From: Pseudomonas sp. MH9.2
GTDB lineage: Bacteria > Pseudomonadota > Gammaproteobacteria > Pseudomonadales > Pseudomonadaceae
Length of the DNA: 64,000 nt
Assembly (NCBI RefSeq): GCF_034353875.1
Contig: NZ_CP133784.1
Span: 3,500,501-3,564,500 of the forward strand
Direction of reading: 5' to 3'
In this document: in pieces, positions 1 to 8,750 of the stretch
How the letters are laid out: each line of letters begins with the position of its first letter
Position numbering within the stretch: the first letter of the stretch is position 1
Made by a program: the position numbers and the translations under genes
Notes under the pieces: generated by a model
Database searches by the model: none
What the model was told of the DNA's origin: nothing
What the model saw: the letters and a program-made list of their open reading frames with translations, nothing else

Positions 1-53
1 GTGGACGGGCTATTGCTGGCCTTCACGGTGACCGGTAATTCGTAGCTGCTCAT
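1..53 (-). CDS. tauC: Taurine ABC transporter permease TauC, N-terminal fragment
   Basis: Only the first 17 codons are inside the window. Reading the minus strand from 53 gives [17 protein letters not shown], which fits the start of Pseudomonas TauC, the inner-membrane permease of the taurine importer. The ATG shares an ATGA overlap with the stop codon of tauB (50-53), which supports translational coupling in a tauABC operon. The identification rests mainly on this position behind tauA and tauB, because no transmembrane segment is visible yet. Confidence 0.75.
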   Translation of the reverse strand, partial: MSSYELPVTVKASNSPS

Positions 54-844
54 GCGCGCTGCTCCCATGTCGGGATACTGCGTTGAGAAAAGACCCTGGA
101 CAGGACGTGCTCGCGGGTCTCGATAAATCGCGGGTCGGATTTGAGTGCGCGCGCCGATTCGCCCGCCGCGTAACGCTGACCGAAGTCCAGTTGCAGACGC
201 TCGACGATCTGCCCCGGATGGGGGGCCAGCAGGATCAAATCGGTGGCGAGAAATACCGCTTCTTCAATGTCATGCGTGATCAGGAACACCGGTTTGGCGG
301 TGCGTTGCCAGACGTGCAGGAGCAACTCCTGCATCTGCTCGCGGGTAAACGCATCAAGGGCGCCGAAGGGTTCATCCATCAGCAATACTCGCGGGTCGGC
401 GGCCAAGGCACGGGCCAGGCCGACGCGTTGTTTTTGCCCGCCGGACAGCTGCCAGACACGCCGCTGCTCGAACCCGGCGAGATCCACCAGCGCCAGCATT
501 TCCCGCGCTTTGGATTCACGTTGGGTGCGTGGTACTCCCGCCAGTTGCAGACCGAAGGCAACGTTGGCCAGAACATCCTGCCAAGGCAGCAGGGCATCGT
601 CCTGAAACACCACGCCGCGCTCGGCACTTGGGCCTCTGACGGCAACGCCATCAAGGGTAATGCGCCCGGCGCTGGGCTCGACGAAACCAGCGATCAAATT
701 CAACAGCGAAGTCTTGCCACTGCCGGACGGACCGAGTGCGACCAGCAACTGCTGCGGGCCCAGGCTCAGGGAAATATCCGCCAGTACCGGCTCGACTGCG
801 CCGGGGTACTGTGCGCTGATGCGCTCCAGCTGTAATAAGGCCAT
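50..844 (-). CDS. tauB: Taurine ABC transporter ATP-binding protein TauB
   Basis: This 264-residue cytoplasmic ATPase powers taurine uptake under sulfate limitation. The Walker A motif GPSGSGKT lies near residues 38-45, the ABC signature LSGGQKQR near 133, and the Walker B motif [11 protein letters not shown] follows it. The C-terminal H-loop context is ITHDIEEA. Length and motifs are typical of the nitrate/sulfonate/taurine ATPase family. It lies 19 bases downstream of tauA and overlaps tauC by 4 bases. The adjacent TauA-type binding protein makes taurine more likely than another sulfonate. Confidence 0.93.
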   Translation of the reverse strand: MALLQLERISAQYPGAVEPVLADISLSLGPQQLLVALGPSGSGKTSLLNLIAGFVEPSAGRITLDGVAVRGPSAERGVVFQDDALLPWQDVLANVAFGLQLAGVPRTQRESKAREMLALVDLAGFEQRRVWQLSGGQKQRVGLARALAADPRVLLMDEPFGALDAFTREQMQELLLHVWQRTAKPVFLITHDIEEAVFLATDLILLAPHPGQIVERLQLDFGQRYAAGESARALKSDPRFIETREHVLSRVFSQRSIPTWEQRA

Positions 845-863
845 GACAAGAACCCCTGACTGA

Positions 864-1841
864 TTATTGAGTGATGAACTTGGCGCTTACGTAGGGGGAA
901 TAATCGGCCAGTACTGCATCGACCTTGCCTTGCTCCTTGAGGAACGCAGCCGTCTTGGTCACCGCGTCGATGGTCGGTGCGCCCAGCGCGACAACCTGAT
1001 CGGCGGCCAGCGGGTACGCATTGCCTTGCAGCAGCACGGGAATGTCAGCAGGTTTTGCACCTGACAATTTCACCAGCTTGTCGACATTGCCGCTGTTGGC
1101 GAGCCAGGCGGTCGGGTCTTTGCGGTAGTCGGCGTAGGCGTCGAGGGTGACCTTGGCGAATGCGCTGACGATTTCCGGGTGCTTGGCGGCGAAGTCTTTG
1201 CGCACGATCCACGCATCGAACGTCGGGGCGCCGAGCTTGGCCAGGTCGCCAGAAGTGATCAGCACTTTGCCGGTTTCTTTGGCAACACCCAGCGCCGGGT
1301 CCCAAACGTAGGTGGCGTCAATGTCGCCGCGCTTCCAGGCGGCCGCTATCGCAGGTGGAGCAAGGTTGAGGATCTGCACTTTGGACGGGTCGATATTCCA
1401 GTGTTTCAACGCCGCCAGCAGGCTGTAGTGGCCGGTGGAAACGAACGGTACAGCGACTTTTTTGCCGATCAGGTCCTGGGGCGAATTGATGCCCGAACCG
1501 TTGCGCACGACCAGCGCTTCCGAGGCGCCAATCTGGGTAGCGATCAAAAAGGTTTCGATCGGTAATTTACGTGTAGCCGCAGCGGTCAGCGGACTTGAGC
1601 CGAGGTAACCGATCTGTACGTCGCCCGAGGCGATGGCGGTGATGACGTCGGCACCGTTGTCGAATTTGCGCCAGTCGACCTTGGCGTGGGTGGCCTTTTC
1701 ATAAGCCCCGTCGGCCTGCGCAACTTTGGCCGGGTCGACGGTGGTTTGGTACGCGACGGTAAAATCTGCGGCGTGCGCGAGAAGAGTTGTGGTGACCAGG
1801 GATAGGGCCGCCAACACGCGTAAGGGGGTGTGTAGTTTCAT
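864..1841 (-). CDS. tauA: Taurine ABC transporter periplasmic binding protein TauA
   Basis: This 325-residue periplasmic binding protein starts with a Sec signal peptide (basic KLHTPLR, hydrophobic core, cleavage near AHA-ADF). The mature part opens with [19 protein letters not shown], typical of TauA. A TGGAGC ribosome site precedes the ATG. It is the first gene of tauABC. Its 5' region is shared with the divergent porin gene at 2439 and carries a 23-base element also found near that porin. The usual taurine dioxygenase gene tauD would lie beyond the left edge, if present. Confidence 0.93.
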   Translation of the reverse strand: MKLHTPLRVLAALSLVTTTLLAHAADFTVAYQTTVDPAKVAQADGAYEKATHAKVDWRKFDNGADVITAIASGDVQIGYLGSSPLTAAATRKLPIETFLIATQIGASEALVVRNGSGINSPQDLIGKKVAVPFVSTGHYSLLAALKHWNIDPSKVQILNLAPPAIAAAWKRGDIDATYVWDPALGVAKETGKVLITSGDLAKLGAPTFDAWIVRKDFAAKHPEIVSAFAKVTLDAYADYRKDPTAWLANSGNVDKLVKLSGAKPADIPVLLQGNAYPLAADQVVALGAPTIDAVTKTAAFLKEQGKVDAVLADYSPYVSAKFITQ

Positions 1842-1890
1842 TTGAAAGCTCCAGATCAGGCGGTCGAGGTTCGGCTGAAATAGAGACTAA

Positions 1891-1913
1891 ATGATCTAAG
1901 AAACATTAAGTAA
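1891..1913 (+). repeat. 23-base direct repeat, copy 1 (tauA side)
   Basis: The copy begins ATGATCTAAG and ends ATTAAGTAA. It matches copy 2 at 2224-2246 at 21 of 23 positions, in the same orientation. It lies about 50 bases upstream of the tauA start codon. Confidence 0.7.
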
Positions 1914-2223
1914 ATAACTTATTGGTATTAGCTTATGAGGGGAATTTCTCTGGGAGCGATGGCTGAGTGGCCAATTGTCATCGTCCAGTCATAAAAGTGT
2001 GACTATATGTGTGGCCGGTATCGACGACGGGTAGGGAAGCAAAAACGCCTTATCCTTTAGTATTACTGGGCGATTACGTGACCGGTCGGTCTGAACGTCG
2101 GCAATTTGGTGGGAGAAAATAGACTCCCTGCTGAAAAACGCGCCGAAATATTTTTGGGAATTAAGTCATGAGGTCGATACACTCCGGCTCGACGAACAGA
2201 AACAGTTTGTCACTTATAACTCG

Positions 2224-2246
2224 ATGATCTAAAAAATATTAAGTAA
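2224..2246 (+). repeat. 23-base direct repeat, copy 2 (porin side)
   Basis: The copy begins ATGATCTAAA and ends ATTAAGTAA. It differs from copy 1 at only two positions and sits about 190 bases upstream of the porin start. A shared regulator site is the simplest reading. Confidence 0.7.
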
Positions 2247-2438
2247 TACCTTTTAGGTTGAGGAATTTTTGATTACCGTGCAGCGACCCGCACGCGCGGT
2301 CTAATCAATTAGTCTCGAAGCGACCAGTAACCATTGACTCAACAGGTCGGGTCTGGCGCTAATCGCGCATCTGCGGGCTTGAGCTTTTGCCTCAAGACCC
2401 GTGGAAATACAAAAATTAGATACACGAGGAGCGAAACA

Positions 2439-3782
2439 ATGAACAAGTCCACCTTGGCTTTGGCCATCGCAGTAGGGGTTTTGGCCCAACAAGCCGGTGC
2501 TGCTGGTTTCATCGAAGACAGCAAGCTGAACCTGAGTTCCCGTACGTTTTTCTTCGACAATGACAACCATTCCGGCAAAGCAGATCAGCGCGAAACGGCT
2601 GAGGTTCTGAAACTCGATTACCTTTCCGGTTTCACCCAAGGCGTCATTGGCGTCGGTGTTGACGCACAGCTGATTTACGGGCTGCACCTTGATGGTGGCC
2701 GTGGTAACCATCCAGATCCAAACACATTCTGGCCAAGCGATCACGACAACTCTGCCGTACATGACCTTGCTCGTGGCGACGCGAACGTCAAGTTCCGTTA
2801 CTCCAAAACAGAATTGCACGTGGGTGGCGCCTTGGCCCCACAACTGCCGATTCTGACGGCTAACGACAGCCGCACCATGCCGGCGAACTACGACGGTGGC
2901 ATCATCACCTCCAAAGACCTCGACAACGTAACATTTGTCGGTGGTCAACTGGAGCACTCCACCGGCCGTGCAACCACCAACAGCACTGGCCTGTCGGTTA
3001 ACGGCGCCACGATGGACAGCAACCAGTTCCGTTTCGCCGGTGCTGACTGGAAGGTTACTAAAGACCTGACCTTGCAGTACTACTACGCGAATCTGGAAGA
3101 CTTCTACAAACAGCACTTCCTCGGCTTGGTACACGTTCTGCCAATCGGCGACAATCAGTCGTTCAAAACCGATGTGCGCTATTTCAACAGCAGTTCCGAT
3201 GGCAAGAGCAGCGCCGGTGATGCTGGGTACGCGTTCAACAACAACGGTGGTTACGCCAAGAAACCAGGAGAGGTTGATAACACCACCTGGAGTGCGATGT
3301 TCACCTACCAACTGGGTGGCAACTCGTTCTTGCTGGGTCACCAGCGTGTCAGCAACGACGGCGGTTTCGTCTACCTGAACCAGGGTAATGTCACTACAAA
3401 TGGTAAGGCATCTGGTGCAAACGAAGGCAACGGCGGCCCGAGCTTCTACCTGTTCACTGACTCCATGATCAATGGTTTCGTTCGTGCCGGTGAGAACACC
3501 ACGTTCGGTAAGTACACCTATGACTTCGCAGGGCTTGGCGTTCCGGGCCTGAAAGCCTCGATCGCTTACTTGAGTGGCGATAACATCAAAGACAAGACTC
3601 TCGCGGGTGTAGATCACTCCGAGTGGGAACGTGACATGCGTGTGGATTACGTGATCCAGACCGGTTACCTCAAAGGCTTCGGCACCACCCTGAGCAACGG
3701 CGCTTACCGTGGCGACGGTACTGGTATTGATTCCCAAAACCAGACTCGTCTGATCTTCAACTACACCTACTCTTTCCTGTAA
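2439..3782 (+). CDS. OprD-family outer-membrane porin
   Basis: This 447-residue outer-membrane beta-barrel has a signal peptide (MNKSTLALAIAVGVLAQQAGA) followed by GFIEDSKLNLSSRTFFFD, the hallmark start of OprD porins. The chain is rich in alternating aromatic and polar strands and ends in YTYSFL. The ATG at 2439 was chosen over an upstream in-frame ATG at 2334 because it has the signal peptide and a GAGGAG ribosome site. OprD porins take up amino acids and small organic acids. Its place between tauABC and lsfA-ssu suggests entry of sulfonates, which is inference. Confidence 0.9.
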   Translation: MNKSTLALAIAVGVLAQQAGAAGFIEDSKLNLSSRTFFFDNDNHSGKADQRETAEVLKLDYLSGFTQGVIGVGVDAQLIYGLHLDGGRGNHPDPNTFWPSDHDNSAVHDLARGDANVKFRYSKTELHVGGALAPQLPILTANDSRTMPANYDGGIITSKDLDNVTFVGGQLEHSTGRATTNSTGLSVNGATMDSNQFRFAGADWKVTKDLTLQYYYANLEDFYKQHFLGLVHVLPIGDNQSFKTDVRYFNSSSDGKSSAGDAGYAFNNNGGYAKKPGEVDNTTWSAMFTYQLGGNSFLLGHQRVSNDGGFVYLNQGNVTTNGKASGANEGNGGPSFYLFTDSMINGFVRAGENTTFGKYTYDFAGLGVPGLKASIAYLSGDNIKDKTLAGVDHSEWERDMRVDYVIQTGYLKGFGTTLSNGAYRGDGTGIDSQNQTRLIFNYTYSFL

Positions 3783-3799
3783 GTGTATTGAGTACAAGA

Positions 3800-3822
3800 A
3801 GCCCCGCTTGCGGGGCTTTTTG
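3800..3822 (+). terminator. Rho-independent terminator after the porin
   Basis: The stem AGCCCCG/CGGGGCT closes on a CTTG loop and is followed by a T run, 18 bases after the porin stop codon. Confidence 0.9.
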
Positions 3823-3876
3823 TTGTCTGGGTTTTCATGGTCCAGACGGTGCAACACTATTTGCTATCAGCTGAAT

Positions 3877-4572
3877 TCAATTGGCCAGGACTTTCGGCCA
3901 ATCGTTCGCGTTGATAAAACCGAGCAAATGGGGTTGCTGTTGATCATCAACCGTGATGAACAGCGACGATCCGTAGTCGGGCGTCGGTGAGTCACGAAAC
4001 TTCATGGTTTTCGCCAGCGCGTTCATGCATTCGCTGTGGGTCACCAGAACAAGATTGCGGTTCTTCGCTTTGTGTTGAAGCGAGTCGCTGAGCATGTTTT
4101 GCCGACAATTGGACAGCCACTCCTGACCCGCGCCCGTGTAGTTGAACATGAAGGCTGCGGTTTGTGCCGTTCGGGTCATAGGGCTGCTGTAAATGTCGGC
4201 CTTCCCCAGACCGAGCGTTTGAAAGTGTTGCCCTACGGCTTCGGCGACACTTTTGCCCGGCAGGGTGATGCCGTCTGCGGGGCCCAGGCAAGGCGCAGAG
4301 GAGTGATCGCAGCGCTCGACGTGGCGCACGAGGACGATCATGTCACCTTGAGCCCAGCGTGATTTGAAGTCGGTGATCGTGACGTTGTTGCCTTTTGCAA
4401 GGTCAGGAACCGCAGCGGGTTTCAACAGGAAAAATGTCACGCTTGCCAAAGCGGCTACACAGACTAACGCGGCCAGTTTTGTTTTGTTTTTTGCGAAGTT
4501 ACTTGGATGGAACAAACGTCGGGTTCCGCTCAGCAAAGTCTGTACTCCATGTTTAAACCGCTCCCACGGCAA
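3877..4572 (-). CDS. Membrane-anchored histidine phosphatase family protein
   Basis: The 231-residue reading has a basic N-terminus, one hydrophobic anchor at about residues 32-50, and a histidine-phosphatase domain. The phospho-acceptor motif is VRHVERCDH (His84), with SSPMTRTAQTA and a second catalytic histidine in VTHSECMN. The RHVE form resembles the Ais/PmrG branch, which dephosphorylates lipopolysaccharide core heptose, but this substrate is not established here. The longest start is TTG at 4572. A second TTG at 4536 has a better-spaced TGGAG site and would give 219 residues. It is transcribed toward the porin terminator and faces away from lsfA. Confidence 0.8.
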   Translation of the reverse strand: MPWERFKHGVQTLLSGTRRLFHPSNFAKNKTKLAALVCVAALASVTFFLLKPAAVPDLAKGNNVTITDFKSRWAQGDMIVLVRHVERCDHSSAPCLGPADGITLPGKSVAEAVGQHFQTLGLGKADIYSSPMTRTAQTAAFMFNYTGAGQEWLSNCRQNMLSDSLQHKAKNRNLVLVTHSECMNALAKTMKFRDSPTPDYGSSLFITVDDQQQPHLLGFINANDWPKVLAN

Positions 4573-4885
4573 TTCTCAGCGTTGTAACGCGTCATCAGAT
4601 AAACAACAAAATACGTTCCAACGGGTGAAGGTTCTGAACCCGACGCCCAATAGCACCAGTAGGAGGTTAGTGTGCAGGTCCATACGTCAATGAACGGTGA
4701 AATAGGCGTGAAAATTTAACTGTTCCGGGCGTCCTGGGTGAGAGCCTTGCTGAGTTGAAGGGGGCAGAGGAAGGCAGTGAGGTTCTTTAGATTCAAAATG
4801 AATAAACAAATTAAAATTCATTCTTTTTTATTTCTTTTGGATCGGTGCAAAGTAGGGCGCTTCATAGTCAACCAGGAGCCGCACC
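4573..4885. promoter_or_regulatory. Intergenic region upstream of lsfA
   Basis: These 313 bases contain no supportable gene. The last 100 bases are strongly AT-rich. They include an inverted repeat (AATGAAT at 4797-4803, ATTCATT at 4816-4822) and the 12-mer GAATAAACAAAT at 4800-4811, which recurs upstream of ssuA at 5645-5656. A GG-N10-GC spacing near 4735-4750 weakly resembles a sigma-54 promoter, but I do not rely on it. Confidence 0.55.
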
Positions 4886-5524
4886 ATGAGCCTACGACTC
4901 GGCGATATCGCCCCCGACTTCGAGCAGGAATCAAGTGAGGGGAAAATCCATTTCCATGAGTGGCTTGGGAGCAGCTGGGGTGTATTGTTTTCCCACCCGG
5001 CCGACTTCACGCCGGTGTGCACCACTGAGCTGGGTTTTACGGCCAAGCTCAAGGATGAATTTGCCAAACGCGGGGTTAAAGCGATTGCGCTGTCGGTGGA
5101 TTCGGTCGATTCCCACATCAAGTGGATTGACGACATCAATACCACCCAGAACACGATCGTTAATTTCCCTATCCTGGCCGACGCCGACCACAAGGTGTCG
5201 GACCTGTACGACCTGATCCACCCCAATGCCAGCGACACCCTGACGGTGCGTTCGCTGTTCGTGATCGATCCGAACAAAAAAATTCGCCTGACCATCACCT
5301 ACCCAGCCAGCACCGGGCGTAATTTCCATGAAATCCTGCGGGTCATCGACTCGCTGCAACTGACCGATAACTACAAAGTCGCAACGCCGGCCAATTGGCA
5401 GGACGGGGATGACGTGGTCATCGTGCCGTCGATCAAGGACGAAGACGAAATCAAGAAACGCTTCCCCAAAGGCTATAAGGCCGTCACGCCTTACTTGCGT
5501 CTGACGCCGCAACCTAACCGATAA
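4886..5524 (+). CDS. lsfA: 1-Cys peroxiredoxin LsfA
   Basis: This 212-residue peroxidase is of the Prx6 (1-Cys) class. The peroxidatic cysteine is Cys45 in FTPVCTTE, the preceding segment FSHPADF is canonical, and the C-terminal dimerisation part is present. There is no clear resolving cysteine. In Pseudomonas, LsfA is induced by sulfate starvation and lies beside the ssu operon, as here. It probably protects against peroxide made during sulfonate use. An AGGAG site precedes the ATG and a strong terminator follows, so it is probably its own transcription unit. Confidence 0.92.
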   Translation: MSLRLGDIAPDFEQESSEGKIHFHEWLGSSWGVLFSHPADFTPVCTTELGFTAKLKDEFAKRGVKAIALSVDSVDSHIKWIDDINTTQNTIVNFPILADADHKVSDLYDLIHPNASDTLTVRSLFVIDPNKKIRLTITYPASTGRNFHEILRVIDSLQLTDNYKVATPANWQDGDDVVIVPSIKDEDEIKKRFPKGYKAVTPYLRLTPQPNR

Positions 5525-5556
5525 GCCTCGCTGTCTGGTGAGGTTGTTTTTTGTTG

Positions 5557-5588
5557 AAAAGAGGGCCGTTGAATCGGCCCTTTTTTTC
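5557..5588 (+). terminator. Rho-independent terminator after lsfA
   Basis: The stem AGGGCCG/CGGCCCT (5562-5568 with 5575-5581) is followed by seven T residues. It separates lsfA from the ssu genes. Confidence 0.9.
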
Positions 5589-5621
5589 ATCTGCGATTTG
5601 GAGGCCTGCTAATTTCATGCG

Positions 5622-5645
5622 CTTAAATTGCATATGCAATTTAAG
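5622..5645. promoter_or_regulatory. Perfect 24-base palindrome upstream of ssuA
   Basis: Positions 5622-5645 read identically on both strands (half-site CTTAAATTGCAT). The element is AT-rich, lies about 145 bases before the ssuA start, and abuts the GAATAAACAAAT motif shared with lsfA. It is probably an operator for a dimeric regulator. No regulator is assigned. Confidence 0.55.
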
Positions 5646-5789
5646 AATAAACAAATGAAAAAATAAGATTTATAGATATAAAAAACACCTGTTAATGTCT
5701 GTTCACTTAGCGAAATCGCTAACCCCACCTTACTCACCCGCCAACGGGCAAGCAGGTGCAACTTTATAGCTACAGCAAAGGAGAGCGCC

Positions 5790-6755
5790 ATGCGCACTGT
5801 CATTTTGCGTCGAAGCTTGGTCGCTCTGTTTGCTGCGGCTGTCACCTTCGGCGCTATTACTCAAGCTCAGGCAGAAACCCTGCGCATCGGTTATCAGAAG
5901 TACGGCACGTTGGTTTTGTTGAGGGCCAAAGGCACGCTGGAGAAGCGCCTCGCCGAGCAAAACGTGCAAGTGCAATGGACCGAGTTTCCGGGTGGTCCGC
6001 AGTTGCTGGAAGGGCTGAACGTGGGTTCCATCGATTTTGGCGTGACCGGCGAAACACCGCCCGTGTTCGCTCAAGCGGCCGGTGCCGACCTGCTGTATGT
6101 CGCGTATGAGCCGCCGGCCCCGACCAGTGAAGCGATTCTGGTCCCCAAAGATTCACCGATCACGTCGATAAAGGACCTCAAAGGCAAAAAAGTCGTACTG
6201 AATAAAGGCTCCAACGTGCATTACCTGCTGGTGCGTGCGCTTGAAGATGCTGGTCTGAAGTACAGCGATATCCAGACCGTATTCTTGCCGCCGGCCGATG
6301 CGCGTGCCGCTTTCGAGCGCGGCAGTGTGGATGCCTGGGTTATCTGGGACCCCTACCAAGCGGCCGCCGAGCAACAACTGCAAGCGCGCACTCTGCGTGA
6401 CGGCACCGGCATCGTCGACAACCATCAGTTTTATCTGGCAACCAAGCCGTACGCTGAAAAACATCCGCAAGTGATTCAGGCATTGGTCGAGGAAGTTCGC
6501 GCCGTCGGCGAGTGGTCCAAGGCCAACCCCGATGAAGTGACCCAACAGGTCGCGCCATTGCTCGGCCTGACGCCGGACATCACCCGCACCGCCGTCAAAC
6601 GCCAAGGTTACGGGGCACTGTTCATCAGCCCAGACGTGGTCGCGGCGCAGCAGAAAATCGCTGACACCTTTTACCAGCTCAAGTTGATTCCCAAGCCGCT
6701 GAGCATCAAAGACGTGATCTGGACGCCCCCGGCCAAAGTAGCCACGGCTCAGTAA
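5790..6755 (+). CDS. ssuA: Aliphatic sulfonate ABC transporter binding protein SsuA
   Basis: This 321-residue periplasmic binding protein starts with a signal peptide cleaved near TQAQA-ETL. The mature start LRIGYQKYGTLVLLRAKG and the segment TEFPGGPQLLEGLNVGSIDFG are typical of SsuA, which delivers alkanesulfonates to the permease. An AAAGGAGAG site precedes the ATG. It begins an ssuA-C-B-F operon. In the usual Pseudomonas arrangement (ssuEADCBF) ssuE precedes this gene and ssuD follows it. Neither is here: ssuC follows after 28 bases. Confidence 0.92.
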   Translation: MRTVILRRSLVALFAAAVTFGAITQAQAETLRIGYQKYGTLVLLRAKGTLEKRLAEQNVQVQWTEFPGGPQLLEGLNVGSIDFGVTGETPPVFAQAAGADLLYVAYEPPAPTSEAILVPKDSPITSIKDLKGKKVVLNKGSNVHYLLVRALEDAGLKYSDIQTVFLPPADARAAFERGSVDAWVIWDPYQAAAEQQLQARTLRDGTGIVDNHQFYLATKPYAEKHPQVIQALVEEVRAVGEWSKANPDEVTQQVAPLLGLTPDITRTAVKRQGYGALFISPDVVAAQQKIADTFYQLKLIPKPLSIKDVIWTPPAKVATAQ

Positions 6756-6783
6756 TCAACAGGCCCCTAGAGGAGACAATTCC

Positions 6784-7581
6784 ATGAGCCTCAGTGCTTC
6801 GCAAAAAATCATTCACAGGCTGGCGCCTTGGGCACTTCCAGTCTTGTTGTTGGCGGTCTGGCAACTCTCGGTCAGCGCGGGCTGGCTTTCGACTCGCATC
6901 CTGCCGGCGCCGAGCGCCGTCATCGAAGCGGGCATAAGCCTGGTGCGCAGCGGCGAAATCTGGAAGCACCTGGCAATCAGTGGCTGGCGTGCCGGGATCG
7001 GATTCGCCATTGGCGGTGGTCTCGGCCTGGCGCTGGGCTTTATCACAGGCCTGTCGAAATGGGGTGAACGCCTGCTCGACAGCTCGGTGCAGATGATTCG
7101 CAACGTGCCGCATCTGGCGCTTATTCCGTTGGTGATCCTGTGGTTTGGCATTGATGAGTCTGCGAAGATTTTTCTGGTGGCGTTGGGCACCGTGTTTCCG
7201 ATTTACCTGAACACCTATCACGGGATTCGCAACGTTGATCCGGCGCTGGTGGAAATGGCACGCAGCTATGGCCTGTCCGGTTTCGCATTGTTCCGGCAGG
7301 TGATTTTACCGGGCGCATTGCCCTCGATTCTGGTGGGGGTGCGCTTCGCTCTGGGCTTTATGTGGTTGACCCTGATCGTGGCTGAAACCATTTCCGCCAG
7401 TTCAGGAATCGGTTACCTGGCAATGAATGCCCGGGAGTTTCTGCAGACCGATGTGGTGGTCCTGGCGATTCTTCTTTACGCGGTGCTCGGCAAGCTGGCG
7501 GACCTTGCGGCGCGCGGTCTGGAGCGTGTCTGGCTGCGCTGGCATCCGGCGTATCAAACGGTAAAAGGCGGTGCGGTATGA
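6784..7581 (+). CDS. ssuC: Aliphatic sulfonate ABC transporter permease SsuC
   Basis: This 265-residue inner-membrane permease has about six hydrophobic segments. The cytoplasmic loop that docks on the ATPase is visible as [26 protein letters not shown]. An AGAGGAGA site precedes the ATG. The stop overlaps the start of ssuB by 4 bases (ATGA), so the two are translationally coupled. Length and motif match SsuC. The closely related TauC is already present at the left edge, so this is the second sulfonate importer of the window. Confidence 0.92.
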   Translation: MSLSASQKIIHRLAPWALPVLLLAVWQLSVSAGWLSTRILPAPSAVIEAGISLVRSGEIWKHLAISGWRAGIGFAIGGGLGLALGFITGLSKWGERLLDSSVQMIRNVPHLALIPLVILWFGIDESAKIFLVALGTVFPIYLNTYHGIRNVDPALVEMARSYGLSGFALFRQVILPGALPSILVGVRFALGFMWLTLIVAETISASSGIGYLAMNAREFLQTDVVVLAILLYAVLGKLADLAARGLERVWLRWHPAYQTVKGGAV

Positions 7582-8393
7582 GCAGTCTTAAGCAGCAACA
7601 GCCGCCCCACCTGCTGCGCGGTATTCCGCTGGCGGTACGCAAGCTGCGCAAAACCTTCGGTCAGCGCGAGGTGCTTCGCGATATCGATCTGCATATCCCG
7701 GCGGGGCAATTCGTCGCGGTGGTTGGTCGTAGCGGTTGTGGCAAAAGCACTCTGCTTCGCTTGTTGGCCGGTCTTGATAAACCGACTGGCGGTGAACTGC
7801 TGGCGGGGTCAGCACCGCTCAGTGATGCGCTGGAAGATACCCGTTTGATGTTTCAGGAAGCGCGGTTGCTGCCCTGGAAAAAAGTTATCGATAACGTGGG
7901 TCTTGGCTTACAGGGCAACTGGCGCCCACGCGCTTTGGACGCATTGGGTGCTGTGGGCCTGGCGGAGCGCGCCGATGAATGGCCGGCAGCCTTGTCCGGC
8001 GGGCAAAAGCAGCGCGTGGCCCTGGCTCGGGCATTGATTCACCAACCGCGACTGCTGCTGCTCGATGAGCCCCTAGGTGCGCTGGATGCACTGACCCGTA
8101 TCGAGATGCAGCAACTGATCGAACGCCTTTGGCAACAGCATGGCTTCACCGTGTTGCTGGTCACCCATGATGTCAGCGAAGCCGTGGCGATTGCTGATCG
8201 GGTGATCCTGATTGAAGAGGGCCAGGTCGGCCTCGACGTGATGATAGACCTGCCTCGTCCAAGGGTACGTGGCTCTCATCGCCTGGCTGCGCTTGAAACC
8301 CAAGTACTGAACCGGGTGCTGCAGATACCCGGCTCGCCGCCTGAACCGGAGCCCGTATCACCGTTGCCCACGCAGTTGCGTTGGGCCCAATAA
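7578..8393 (+). CDS. ssuB: Aliphatic sulfonate ABC transporter ATPase SsuB
   Basis: This 271-residue ATPase has Walker [10 protein letters not shown] near residue 50, the ABC signature [15 protein letters not shown], Walker [13 protein letters not shown] and the H-loop [10 protein letters not shown]. The C-terminal tail [15 protein letters not shown] is Pro/Glu-rich and poorly conserved. It overlaps ssuC by 4 bases and is followed by ssuF after about 50 bases. It energises SsuA/SsuC sulfonate import. Confidence 0.93.
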   Translation: MSSLKQQQPPHLLRGIPLAVRKLRKTFGQREVLRDIDLHIPAGQFVAVVGRSGCGKSTLLRLLAGLDKPTGGELLAGSAPLSDALEDTRLMFQEARLLPWKKVIDNVGLGLQGNWRPRALDALGAVGLAERADEWPAALSGGQKQRVALARALIHQPRLLLLDEPLGALDALTRIEMQQLIERLWQQHGFTVLLVTHDVSEAVAIADRVILIEEGQVGLDVMIDLPRPRVRGSHRLAALETQVLNRVLQIPGSPPEPEPVSPLPTQLRWAQ

Positions 8394-8444
8394 CCGAACC
8401 GTACCGATACCGTTTGAACCCCCAACTCTTACAGGAAATACATC

Positions 8445-8660
8445 ATGACTATTAAAGCTATCAACGTTCGTAACCAGTTCAAAGGCACCATCAAAGAAAT
8501 CCTCGAAGGCCCGGTGTTGTCGGAAATCGACGTACAAACAGCGTCAGGTGTCGTCACTTCCGTGATCACTACCCGCTCGGTCAAAGAGTTGGAGCTGGTG
8601 GTTGGCAGCGAAGTGATCGCCTTCGTCAAATCCACTGAGGTATCGATCGCCAAGCTGTGA
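8445..8660 (+). CDS. ssuF: Molbindin-like TOBE-domain protein SsuF
   Basis: This 71-residue protein is a single molybdopterin/molybdate-binding (TOBE, Mop) domain, starting MTIKAINVRNQFKGTIKEI. A gene of this type ends the ssu operon of P. putida and was reported there as needed for growth on sulfonates and sulfate esters, with an unclear mechanism. A CAGGAAA site precedes the ATG and a terminator follows, which marks the operon end. Confidence 0.9.
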   Translation: MTIKAINVRNQFKGTIKEILEGPVLSEIDVQTASGVVTSVITTRSVKELELVVGSEVIAFVKSTEVSIAKL

Positions 8661-8676
8661 TCGATGCGTTGCAGAC

Positions 8677-8711
8677 AACCCCGGACGGCCAAAGCCCTTC
8701 GGGGTTTTTTA
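8677..8711 (+). terminator. Terminator of the ssu operon
   Basis: The stem AACCCCG/CGGGGTT (8677-8683 with 8700-8706) encloses a 16-base loop and is followed by a T run. Confidence 0.75.
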
Positions 8712-8750
8712 TGTGAAAAACGCAATCCATGTAAGCGCCCTTGCCCCGTC

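Larger units (their letters stand above)
1842..2438. promoter_or_regulatory. Divergent tauA / porin intergenic region
   Basis: These 597 bases hold no credible gene. They are AT-rich compared with the flanking genes and contain two near-identical 23-base elements (1891-1913 and 2224-2246), one near each divergent gene. This suits coordinated control by a sulfur-starvation regulator such as CysB or TauR, but no site can be assigned from sequence alone. The porin has a good ribosome site, ACGAGGAGCG, just before its ATG. Confidence 0.6.

Noticed and set aside
2301..3857. 518-residue minus-strand frame over the porin
   Set aside because: It is antisense to a clear OprD porin with signal peptide, ribosome site and terminator.
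4730..4755. Sigma-54 promoter upstream of lsfA
   Set aside because: A GG-N10-GC spacing exists, but the rest of the -24 element does not match well enough to call.
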